From Rhipidocladum racemiflorum (taxonomy: Eukaryota > Streptophyta > Magnoliopsida > Poales > Poaceae), in contig CM070581.1 of assembly GCA_036346355.1 (NCBI GenBank), forward strand, positions 50,549,849 through 50,613,848: 64,000 nt of DNA, given 5' to 3'. The notes under the pieces were generated by a model. The model was not told the origin of the DNA. It searched no databases and saw only the letters and a list, made by a program, of their open reading frames with translations. This document shows positions 44,894-54,642 of the stretch, one piece after another (positions within the stretch are counted from its first letter, which is position 1; each line of letters opens with the position of its first letter). The position numbers were made by a program, and so were the translations under genes.

Positions 44894-45525
44894 CCCCGAT
44901 CGATCATCGTCGGCTACTCACCGGAAGAAACAACAAGAAGAACAAGAAACGGAGCCAGTAAAAATTTGAAAGAAAAAAAATGCTACAAGATCACTTGTTG
45001 AGTAGGTCAAATTTGTTGATTAAATTGGTTTCAATTCTAGTTATTTGGAATTTTTAAGATCTTAGAACTACTTTAATTGTACTTTTATCAAATTTCAAAT
45101 ATATGTGTTGAATTTATGATGTTACGAAATTATTGTAAAAAACTATAGAGATGTACGCATAAACCCGTATAGAAAGTTCTCTAATTCCGTAATTGCCCTG
45201 AAGTCCTTGATCTAAAACACAATGTTGTGTTGGAGCAAGAATTCCTCCACTATTTTATATGGGCTGCTTTTGTCGATTTTAATAATTATGTTTGCTGTCG
45301 CCACTTTCCGCTCCTCGGCATTCAACGAGTATATATTGTGTTCCAGTTTCAACCCACCCTCCTGCCCTCTGTTTACGTTTGACATTTCGGTGTTTTGGTT
45401 GGCTCTTTTATTTATTCTAGTCGGAATCTAATGGTTTGACATAGAAAGCAATGTTACCTGTGAACAAGATTATGATATAAACTTTAAAGATTTGGGCTTT
45501 TGGTATTCTGCTGTTTTGAGTGGCA

Positions 45526-45885
45526 TTTCTAATGCATAGTTTCTTAGATGGTTTCTTAGAGGAGAGAGTGTATTAAATGTAGGTTTAGAAACAATGACCT
45601 CGGGCACTCACAATGGAGAGTTTCTTTAACTCATTTCAAATGGGGCCATGTCACTAAGAAACATCAATTAATACAATAGATACAATGCATCATTTCTTGA
45701 CATGGTTTCATCATTAAATATCCATCTACTATCTTCTCATTCTTAAGCTAAAACATTCAATGAAGAAACCATTTCTTGTTTAAGAAACTCTAATCCTCTC
45801 TCTGCATTAATTTGCTGCCACATAAGCTTTTCATCATACATGGCACACATAGAAACCATTAAGAAACTTGCACTGAAAGTGCCCT
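45526..45885. mobile_element. MITE in duplication copy 1 (PIF/Harbinger- or Mutator-like, unassigned)
   Basis: About 360 bp absent from copy 2 (insertion point equivalent to 46999). Subterminal inverted repeats are visible: GCATAGTTTCTTAGATGGTTTCTT on the left resembles the inverse of AAACCATTAAGAAACTTGC on the right. An internal GGGCACTCACAATGG and a right end CACTGAAAGTGCCC form a second pair. TSD is at most 2-3 bp and unclear. Confidence 0.65.
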
Positions 45886-46627
45886 AAGGTATCTGTTGGT
45901 CAGTCAAAGTGGGTTAACTAGTGTTGCAAAAAACTTTAATTCAACGATTCAGTTGGTTCGGTTGGCAAGAAGATGCAATGTATGTCTGAATTGTTGTTCT
46001 GGTTGCACTTTCCAAATTGCTTCAGCTTTAGCATCTCAAAGCTTGATTGTAAAGCTGAAATTCATACCCTGAAACCTGAAACCTTTGGGCAAACTATAGC
46101 ATCTCAAAGCCCCGATCGATCATCGTCGTCTACTCACCGGAAGAAACAACAAGAAGAACAAGAAACGGAGCCAGTAAAAATTTCAAAAAAAAATGCTACA
46201 AGATCACTTGTTGAGTAGGCCAAATTCGTTGATTGAATTGATTTCAATTCTAGTTATTTGGAATTTTTAAGATCTTAGAACTACTTTTATTGTACTTTTA
46301 TCAAATTTCAAATATATGCATTGAATTTATGATATTACGAAATTATTGTAAAAAACTATAGAGATGTACGTATGAAGTATGCACCCGTATAGAAAGTTCT
46401 CTAATTCCGTAATTGCCCTGAAGTCCTCGATCTAAAACACAATGTTGTGTTGGAGCAAGAATTCCTCCACTATTTTATTTGAGCTGCTTTTGTCGATTTT
46501 AATTATGTTTGCTGTCGCCACTTTCCGCTCCTTGGCATTCAACGAGTATATGTTGTGTTCCAGTTTCAACCCACCCTCCTGCCCTCTGTTTACGTTTGAC
46601 ATTTCGGTGTTTTGGTTGGCTCTTTTA

Positions 46628-46882
46628 TCTCTACTATTATAAAGCAACAGTTGGTGGCAGTGGTGAGTTCTACCCACGTCATTAATTGCCCTGCTTAATT
46701 GCCCTACTTAATTGACCTGCTTAATTGCCCACGAAAACGCGTTGCTTTAATTAGCCAGCTTTCGCAAGAAACGAAGCGTTAAAGATAGATATTTGATCTT
46801 GTGAAATAATTTTTTTATTTTTTAATCTTTATTTTTCGTTATCAATTTTGTTTTTCGTAGCAATGCACGGGCATGTAACTAG
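46628..46882 (+). mobile_element. Short nonautonomous Helitron
   Basis: 255 bp starting TCTCTACTATTATAAAGC and ending GCACGGGCATGTAACTAG, inserted between A and T without target duplication. The other duplication copy has the uninterrupted A/T site at 45410/45411. TC start, CTAG end, GCACGGGCA near the 3' end and A^T insertion are all Helitron features. It has no RepHel ORF, so rolling-circle transposase came in trans. Confidence 0.93.
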
Positions 46883-47284
46883 TTTATTCTAGTCGGAATC
46901 TAATGGTTTGACATAGAAAGCAATGTTACCTGCGAACAAGATTATGATATAAACTTTAAAGATTTGGGCTTTTGGTATTCTGCTGTTATGAGTGGTATAA
47001 GGTATCTGTTGGTCAGTCAAAGTGGGTTAACTAGTGTTGCAAAAAACTTTAATTTAACGATTCAGTTGGTTCGGTTGGCAAGAAGATGCAATGTATGTCT
47101 GAATTGTTGTTCTGGTTGCACTTTCCAAATTGCTTCAGCTTTAGCATCTCAAAGCTTGATTGTAAAGCTGAAATTCATACCCTGAATCCTGAAACCTTTG
47201 GGCCAACTATAGCATAGATCAAGGGTGTTGCACCTTATCTCTCCGACAAATAACCAGAGTTCACTTCCCACCATTCATGGGTGA

Positions 47285-47769
47285 TGTGGGTTGTTTGTGT
47301 AGATTTCTACTGTTGTTTTTCTGGATTTGAACCTGTGAGTTATGTGTTGCGAGATTTAACGTAACTACATTAGCCAATTTCCCTGCCCTCTTAGGAAAAA
47401 GCCATAAAAGAACCATTGGTCTTATGTGGGTTGTTTGTGTAGATTTCTACTATTGTTTTTTCTGGATTTGAACCTGTGACCTATGTGTTGCGAGATTTAA
47501 CGTAATTGTAGTAGCTAATTTCCCCGCCCTCTTATGAAAAAGCCATAAAAGAACTTTGGCCTTGTATGGTGCAATTCGTATTTAGTTGTGGGTTAGGTGG
47601 GTTGTTTGTGTAGATTTTCAGTATTGTTTTTCTGGATTTGAACCCACGATCGACCTGTGTGTTGCGAGATTTAACATAACTACACTAGCCAATTTCCCAG
47701 CCCTCATAGGAAAAAGCCAAAAAAGAACCTTTGGCCTTATATGATGCAATTCGTATTTACTTACATGCA
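47285..47769. repeat. Three-unit tandem repeat (about 140-173 bp units)
   Basis: Units begin near 47285, 47425 and 47597 with GTGGGTTGTTTGTGTAGAT and contain CTGGATTTGAACC, TGTGTTGCGAGATTTAAC and GAAAAAGCCA.AAAAGAAC. Unit 1 lacks the GCAATTCGTATTTA segment present after units 2 and 3. No coding capacity is seen. Confidence 0.88.
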
Positions 47770-50120
47770 CAAGCTAGTTCACCAAAAAGCCTAAACTAAT
47801 AAGCAAAGACTAGCAATTCACTTATACTTTAATACTACCCTCGTATGTAGGAATTTAACATGTGGAATAAAAGTGAGATCCAATAATTTTTAATTACGCC
47901 AACCGAGTTTTAAACTCAAGATCTCTTGGCTCTAACATCTTATTGAGTTAGATACATCAGCCAGATCACCCAAAAGCCTAAGCAAGTAAGAAAAAGTGGG
48001 CAATTCATTTATTATGTGCTATCTTTTAAGTTTATTGGTAATGCCTTCTAGTTTACTTTAAATCTTCTTTTTTTTGTTCAATGTGGTTTGTGATGTTATA
48101 TTGATACTGACCAAGTGATCGCACCACACAAAGCTGCAGAATGTTTGTCTGGCACAGTAAGTTCGCCCGTGTGATAGAAACTATCCAACACCGTGCCAAG
48201 ATAACTATGACATGTCAATCTTGATGTTTCATCAACCCATTTCTTGCTAATGCCTCAAATGGGTACCCTATTTGATCAATGTTACAGCCATTATACTTTG
48301 GGCAGACATTTTGCAGCGTCCTGCAGTGTGCTTGCTTGATTAGATCAATGTTACAGCCAAAACATTCCTCAACTAAAAATTGAGGATTTAAAGCAATGGC
48401 AGACATTAACTGACAACTTAAAGCAGATCAAATAATGCTTAATATTATGAGATTGTGTAAAGTGAAACATAGATGAGGATGTACGTTATCGTTCCCTTGA
48501 GCTAGGAAGCCAATGGCTGCTAAGTGCCAAGAAAATTATGAAGACCATAATTTTCTGTTTTGATGCGACAAAACATTAACCTCCAAGCATTTAGGCCCGT
48601 TTCATATCAGTTTTACAAAGAAAATGTCTATACATTTGAATCATTTAATTCTAGCTAAAGTATCATAAGGAACTCCCAAAAAGAATTGATCAATATAACA
48701 TATCCATGTTACTGCTCTGGCAATCCATCATATGAATATTTATGGAGCTTAAATTTAAATCGCTCCATCCAAGGCCAATGCGTTTCACAATATAAACCTT
48801 AGCTTCACTATCAAGCTTTGAAATTACGAATTTGAATCAATTTAGAAGAGAGTAGCCAGAACAACAATTCAATTAGGCATGTCTTCCCAAAGAAAAATGG
48901 CAATTTTGGAATGTGTGGTCAGTATTTAAATGGTAACACACCTGTTGCCATGCCACAGTACTGCTAAAGACGTACTGCATTGTTGGGAAATAAGGGTAGC
49001 AAGCAGAAGCAATTTCAAAATTTTTATCTACCCGAACTCAGAAATTACATATTAGTATTTTTAGCATTAGTAGGAGACGCGCAGGTGCGACTTCTCAGCA
49101 GCGGAAAAAAAGTGTGTTGGATCACACTAGCACGTCGAGGTAGTAGCAACCTCGTTCCACGAGTATCCACATGAACGGAAAGAAGACTCTGTGTGCTGGT
49201 CTGCTATAATGGTCGTAGCATTGCCCCATTGGTTCTTGCTGGAATTAGTTTCTCAACTTCGGTTTTCCACACGCGACCAAGGTGCATCTTTATTTATAAT
49301 CGAGGAGTTAGAATAAGATAAGCCCAAAATTTTTCTATTTCATAACTGAATAGAATTCGTGATGACCTTTATCAACTCAAATACTTATCTGAACTAACTA
49401 CCTATTTGTAATCGAGGAACAAAGGGCATGAGGTTGGGTTGAAAATATGATGTAGAAGGCCAAAGAGTGAACAGTCCTTCATAAAAAAATATGTGTAAAA
49501 TAATGACAAAAGAATGCAAATACAAGTGGATGAGTTTGAGTTGCTCAGGTTGAACTTTTATTCATGTTTCAGACTTCAGAATGAGCGGAGACAATATGGG
49601 AAACAATGGCCTGATGAGTGGAGACTGATGATCCCAGTGTCGCTGTGCAGTTGAACCGAGGCAAAACGACCTGCCAAGTTCAGAGTCTTCACTGGTTCAA
49701 AAAAGACAACATTTAGAGTTTTTATATTTTTGAAAAATACTAGCTGAATGCATGTCCTTTGCTACGGATAAAAAAAATCATCATATTATCGTAGGACGTT
49801 AAGTCGATATCATTAAGATTGGCATGCCTTTCACAAAGACACGACGATTTGACGAGGAGGAAGAGAGGTTGGTAATTACCAACGTGGGTGCTCAGCCATT
49901 GTCCTCACCACGTTGAGTGGCTACTTCCATCGAGCCGTACACGCCCAGCGTGTCCATGTCCTCTTAACTTCTCCTACTTCCTTCTCTTCTTGTCGCGTTT
50001 GTCGGTATCATCTCTACTCCTCGCGATCACTCATTATTTTCAACAATCCAGTGCAAGTAACACTAAAAAGAGACATAGCGTGGCAAATCATCAAATACAT
50101 ATTAACTTTGTGGCAAATAA
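47770..50120. other. Intergenic, 2.35 kb; nothing firm
   Basis: AT-rich DNA with only short chance frames. ATCAATGTTACAGCC occurs twice (48277 and 48341). I find no RNA gene, domain or clear transposon end pair. Confidence 0.4.
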
Positions 50121-50700
50121 TTAAATCTTCCAAGATACAATATGCCCACTATGCAAGAGGTTTTGTAAAGCAGCCAAATGTTGCTGGAGAACGGTTCTAC
50201 TTGAGGATGTCAGAATGAAATTGGCGCAATGTCCCTCTGCCTGACATGTTCTTGAAGCGATCTGGGAAACATCAGAGGAAATGAGGCTCAGGATAATTAT
50301 CTTTGTTTGGCGGTGGTGGTCTACGAGGAACAAGGTGATTAATGGGGAAGGTTTTGTTTCGGCTGAGGAGGTAGTTTCCTCTGTTCATTTCCACTTTCTT
50401 GATTCCAAGGGCAATCTTTTCAAGGAAAGAACAAAGAAGGATCGAGCTTTAGCAAGATCTTGGCTTCCACCAGATGAAGGTAACTGGAAAATTAACATTA
50501 ACATTGATGGCTGTTATACAGCAGAGGGTACAGGTGGTTGGGGGAGCGGTCTTGCGAAACTCTCAGAGGGGAAATGACCATGGCTGCAACTTAGCATCTT
50601 CAATTTCTTTAGAATGCTTATCAAGCAAAGGCTATGGCGGTGCTTAATGCATTGTAGATTGGGCTTGACATGGGGATTCCAAAAATGATACGGGAGAGCT
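50121..50700 (+). pseudogene. L1-type LINE fragment: RNase H-like C-terminal domain
   Basis: Degenerate reading frames give EAIWETSEEM, IFVWRWWSTRNKVINGE, WLPPDEGNWKININIDGCYT and GTGGWGSGLAKLSEGK, then (after a frameshift near 50575) AKAMAVLNAL and IGLDMGIPKMI. This is the RVT_3 RNase H-like domain at the end of plant LINE ORF2 proteins and related retrogenes. The Asp of NIDGC is the first RNase H acidic residue. Several frameshifts and stops are present. The fragment stops at the hAT element at 50705. Confidence 0.8.
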
Positions 50701-50704
50701 ATGA

Positions 50705-52047
50705 CAGAGGCGAAGCCAGTACTGGGGCGCACTGGCCCCTGCTCGGCTGGCCCGAAAAGCCCATTACCCCCTTGGCCCCTACAGCCCTGAAGCCACTCCA
50801 GTCTCCAAAATCCTCTCCACCACTCCAACCCTACTCCTCATTTCTGTCCACCACAGCACCACTCCAAGTCTCCAACCCTAATTCGAATCCCAGCCGGCCG
50901 CACTGACGCCGCCGCTCGCCCCGGCCGGCCGCCTCGACGCCAGCCCGCTGCCCGCGCCCGGCCGCCCCGACGCCGGGCCGTCGCTCACCCCGATTGGCCG
51001 CTATTCTCCATGATTACTAATATTTGGGCAAAAGATTTCTTACCATGAATAACTGTTTCTGTAATATGTTGAATGCATGCAGGAATCAGTTTTGCTGAAA
51101 CTGAGCAGTCGTCAGATCACACTTTTGCTGTCATCCATTTGGGCCCAAGCGATATCTCCAGAAAATACTCCTGCAAACTATGAAGCCATTGCTCATACTT
51201 ACAGTTTGCTTCTGTTGTTTTCTGGATCCAAGGTAATCCTACTTATTAAATTCCATCTGTCATATGCATATGTGTTGTTCTTTTCTTCGTCATTCTTGGC
51301 ATGATTATCTGCTGGTAAGAGAGAAATCAGATATTTAGTACAAAAGTTTAATCTCATCCTAAACAAGGCCTGCTATTAGGGGCTAGAAATGATCAGTTGT
51401 TGCCAAGTGCAACATTTATATGTGGAGAGGTGACCAGGTTTCTGAACAGGACCACAAGTTCTGTTGGGACCTAGACTGGTTGTGGGAAAGGGAATAGGTG
51501 GATTTTGTACTTGGTTTCGGGATTTTATCCAGAATCATGCAAACTATTTAGATCTCTCCATAAAGCTCTCCTAAATTTGATTATACGTCAGAATCTTATC
51601 TTGATTAAATAAGCTGATAAAGATCACTTATGCACTACACACTTGAGATAAAAATGACACCTTTTTAAGTTAGATTATCTCTCTGCAAATTCGAAAGATT
51701 CATTGGTTCTTGTTGATCAGTGCTATGTGCTAAGTAGTCCTGAACAAATGTTTCTAGGAGCTGATTTAGACAACACCGTGCAGCAACCAATCATGATCTA
51801 AACTAACAAGTGTTATACAAAGAAAGTCACAATTTTCTAAAGGACTCATTAAAGTTTGATGGAAATTATCTCAGATTTTTGTTGAAACTTCTCTCAGGTT
51901 TACACACCGGAATGATTGTTGAAAGGTCAATGCATTTTCTATTACTTCAATGCATTTACACACTTATTTATGTATGAATTTGGTTTTTACTAGTAGTTGA
52001 AATATTTAGCTTAGCCCCTTTTTAATTTAGTCCTGGCTTCGCCACTG
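50705..52047. mobile_element. Putative hAT (Tip100-like) nonautonomous element with captured exon
   Basis: The left end CAGAGGCGAAGCCAG and right end CTGGCTTCGCCACTG form near-perfect terminal inverted repeats of the CAGTGGCGRAGCCAG type seen in Tip100/Zaphod hAT elements. The left subterminal part is GC-rich (50730-51000) and the right end has a CCCC/TTTTAATTTAG stretch. The flanking 8-mers (agctatga and gcgcaaga) do not match, so the TSD is lost or a border is misplaced. No transposase is present; a host-like exon lies at 51083-51232. Confidence 0.65.
51083..51232 (+). pseudogene. Captured exon resembling EFR3-like/SRL2 ARM-repeat protein
   Basis: Exactly 150 bp (50 codons, phase 0), bounded by ATGCAG on the left and AAG|GTAATCC on the right, with no stop. 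Translation includes KLSSRQITLLLSSIWAQAIS and NYEAIAHTYSLLLLFSGSK. From memory this resembles a conserved internal exon of plant EFR3-like/SEMI-ROLLED LEAF2 proteins, peripheral membrane scaffolds with ARM repeats. No neighbouring exons of that gene are recognisable, so it is a fragment inside a hAT-like element. Intact splice sites mean it could be exonised if transcribed. Confidence 0.7.
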
Positions 52048-52329
52048 GCGCAAGATGATGGTGGTGGTGAGGTGAAGGAAGAATATTTATAAATTAGTAG
52101 GCTAGGACTGCTCGCACCTTCAGCAAAGAAGAAGAATGGCGACTTTAGAGGCGATTTTCATCTCTTCTAGATCTCTTCGATTCCTTGGCTGATCAGCCAT
52201 GGACTCTCACAGCTGTTTGGAATTTCTCAAAAGGTACTACTTTCGCTGATTTCATCCACAATCGATGTGGTTCTCAAGTTGATTTTAGCCTGTCACATTC
52301 GAATGGCTTTCTGCTTTTGACAGATAAAA
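52048..52329. other. Between hAT element and LINE fragment; unidentified
   Basis: An 85-codon frame starts at 52185 (GTTFADFIHNRCGSQVDFS) and runs into the LINE frame zone. It could be LINE ORF2 in decayed form; I cannot identify it. Confidence 0.35.
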
Positions 52330-53490
52330 TTGGTTTTTTGGCAAGAGTTTTTTGGATGTCAAGTAGGTTCTCTGCCGTTTTACTTATCTGGGTTTGCCCT
52401 TGGGGACAGCAAAGCCAAGAGTTCAGGATTTTGCTCCACTAATAGATCGTGTTGAAGAGAGACCTGCTGCCTCTACTGCCTTCCTATATCTTATGGAGGC
52501 CGTCTCAATACAATAAGTTCAGTATTTTCTCATTTGCCCACTTACTAAGTGTTACTAAAGCTTCCAGTGGCGTGATCGAAACAATTGATAGGGCAAGGAA
52601 CCCCTTCGCTTGCGCAACTTGTACTAGAAGGAAGAGCATAGAAGCACCTCTCGGGTTCAGATATTAATGCAAGGGGAAAGTCCTTAGCTGCTTGGTCTAT
52701 TGGTTTGTTGGCCAAAATCAAATGGAGGACTAGAGGTCCTTAAGACAACAAAACGGAGCTCTGTTGCTGAAAAATCTGCACAAATTTTACAATAAGCATG
52801 ATTTGCCTTGGGTTCAGTTGGTGTGGAATGCTTAAATGCTTACTACAGTGATGGAGAAGTCCCACATGTGGCTAAAGAAATTGGTTCATTTTGGTGGATA
52901 GATATTTTGATGCTACACAGATACTACAGAGGAATTGTACTGTGCCAAGTAGGAGAGGGTAACACTGCTTTATTCTGGGAGGATTTGTGGCATGATACTG
53001 TCTTTGCTTATAAATACCCAAGAAAATATTCTTTTGCCAGATACAAAAACTGCTCGGTGTCTGATTTCTCTGAAATCTCAAGTATTGCATATCAATTTCA
53101 TATCCCATTGTCTACTCAAGCTTTCAATGAATACTGTTCCCTCTTGTTGGACTTGGAGAGTGCACTTCTAAATCACACAATAGGACATTTGGTCTTATAT
53201 ATGTGGAAATGGTAGATACTCTTCAAGTAAATTTATAATTTCCACTTTCAAGGAGTCAATTTTCGAGGGGTTTTTCAAATGGATTTGGAAGAGTAAATGC
53301 ATGATGAAACTGGAAGTTTCTGCTTGGCTCTGACTCGTGGATCGGCTGAACATAAAAGATATGCTTAAGCGAAGGAATGTTTATGATGGAAATGATATCT
53401 ACCATGTACTATGTCAGCAAACTGTTGAGGAAACATCTATGCACCTATTCTTTACATGTTCTTTCAGTCAAAAATGTTGGGCATTAATCT
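52330..53490 (+). pseudogene. L1-type LINE ORF2 fragment: RT thumb and zf-RVT region
   Basis: Across several frames the order matches plant LINE ORF2: the thumb (YGGRLNTISSVFS near 52495, VIETIDRAR near 52577, GKSLAAWS near 52675, LLKNLH near 52765), GSFWWIDIL and GEGNTALFWEDLWHDTVF (52883-53010), then the zf-RVT part (SSSKF.IST, FKWIWKSKCMMKLEVSAWL, DRLNIKDMLKRRNVYDGND, CQQTVEETSMHLFFTCSFS, 53225-53480). Stops and frameshifts are frequent. The upstream palm with its catalytic motif is missing. It is not contiguous with the RNase H fragment at 50121, which lies in the wrong order. Confidence 0.8.
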
Positions 53491-54004
53491 AGGCGCTGTA
53501 GTAACTAACTCAACACTACGTTACGCGCGCACTGTGTAACTAACACCACTCTACCTCGATCTTTTGGACTGTGGGTATGGTGATACTTGACAGGTTACTT
53601 TCGCTTCAATAGCTAATGCATGCTGTGAAGTGTGGTAAGACGTTATTTGTCCATAACCTTCTTGTAAGCAAAGAAACGGGATAATTACAGGTCTTTTTAG
53701 CTTATTTTATTGGTTGATGCAGCAAACAATGTGAAGAGATCTCCTAGCCAGAAGCTTGACAAAGGAGATGACTTTTGGAGCATCTAGAAGAACAGAAATC
53801 TTCTGAATATCCTGTACTAAATGCAATTAAGTCTTGAGCCGTGCAATTATGTTCAAGGAGGTATCATTCTTCGTACCATTGCCATGAGAGAATAGACCCA
53901 GATCCTTCTGTCAGAGATTATCCATTTGCATTTTCCTTATCCCTTTTGCTGCGCTGATGGATGGACGCTTCGATATCATCAGGCAAACTCAAATCCCACA
54001 ACTC
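53491..54004. other. Intergenic; no gene recognised
   Basis: No frames with known motifs. It borders the target duplication of the retroposon at 54005-54018. Confidence 0.4.
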
Positions 54005-54227
54005 AAATTCTAGAGTAGGACACCTTTGTAACTTGAGAAAAGGCCGGCCTCCGCAGCCGCTCCTGGCGACTACGGAGGCGATTCCAAGAAAGCCCAACCG
54101 AGGGCCTCTCCGACAACACCTCCCCCTCGCCGTCGCCGCTGGTGGCCTTTGGCTCATCGGCGGCGGCGGCGGGACCATCCCCTTTTCTTCTTCTTCCTTT
54201 TTTTGTTTCCCTGGTGGTTGCTCCTCC

Positions 54228-54642
54228 TGATACGGATGTTCTCTATTGAACAATCTCGTACCCGGTCTCAAGCCAGCACGAGAGTCGGTGGAGATCGCCG
54301 CCGGGAATCGACGTTGACCTATGATCGGTAAAAGGCGTGACGGAGCCTCCGGCCAGTTATCGGTGGCAGCGCCTGTTCCTTGATTTCCTTGGCAACCAAA
54401 AACGTTCTCATCTATTCCTTCTCATCTCTATTTAACAACTCCTCCCGCAGGAGTTCAAATCCACCTCTAGAGATACAGATAGATAGAGATAGCAATACTT
54501 CTAAAGATAACTCTCCTAGATATAGTAAGGATAACGTAAAACTTCCCTAAGATAACTTTCTTAACTAATCTGGACTTCCCCCTCAACTGGCTTATCATGA
54601 AGCTCCCTACGCCTGACATAGACTCTACCTGTAGCCCTAACA
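54228..54642 (-). repeat. 3' LTR of the Reina-type element (415 bp)
   Basis: On the minus strand it starts TGTTAGGGCTACAG and ends CATCCGTATCA. A purine tract (gaggaggggagtat) precedes it. The pol frame continues into it for about 27 codons, to 54561. Over 384 bp it is nearly identical to 58065-58448. Confidence 0.93.

Larger units (their letters stand above)
44894..47215. repeat. 1.2-kb tandem duplication (44894-46102 and 46110-47215)
   Basis: Both copies start CCCCGATCGATCATCGTCG and end at CTTTGGGC.AACTATAGCAT, with few substitutions between them. Copy 1 alone carries a 360-bp MITE (45526-45885). Copy 2 alone carries a 255-bp Helitron (46628-46882) plus small indels. A 66-70 codon frame is kept in both copies on the plus strand and an 81-codon frame on the minus strand in copy 2; neither has a recognisable domain. 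Both insertions postdate the duplication. Confidence 0.88.

Noticed and set aside
45222..45431. Conserved 66-70 codon frames in both duplication copies
   Set aside because: Conservation follows from recent duplication; the ends differ and no domain is seen on either strand.
49739..49790. Possible Helitron 3' end on the minus strand (ACTAGCTGAATGCATG)
   Set aside because: It resembles a CTAGT terminus, but I found no matching TC start and no empty site; too weak.
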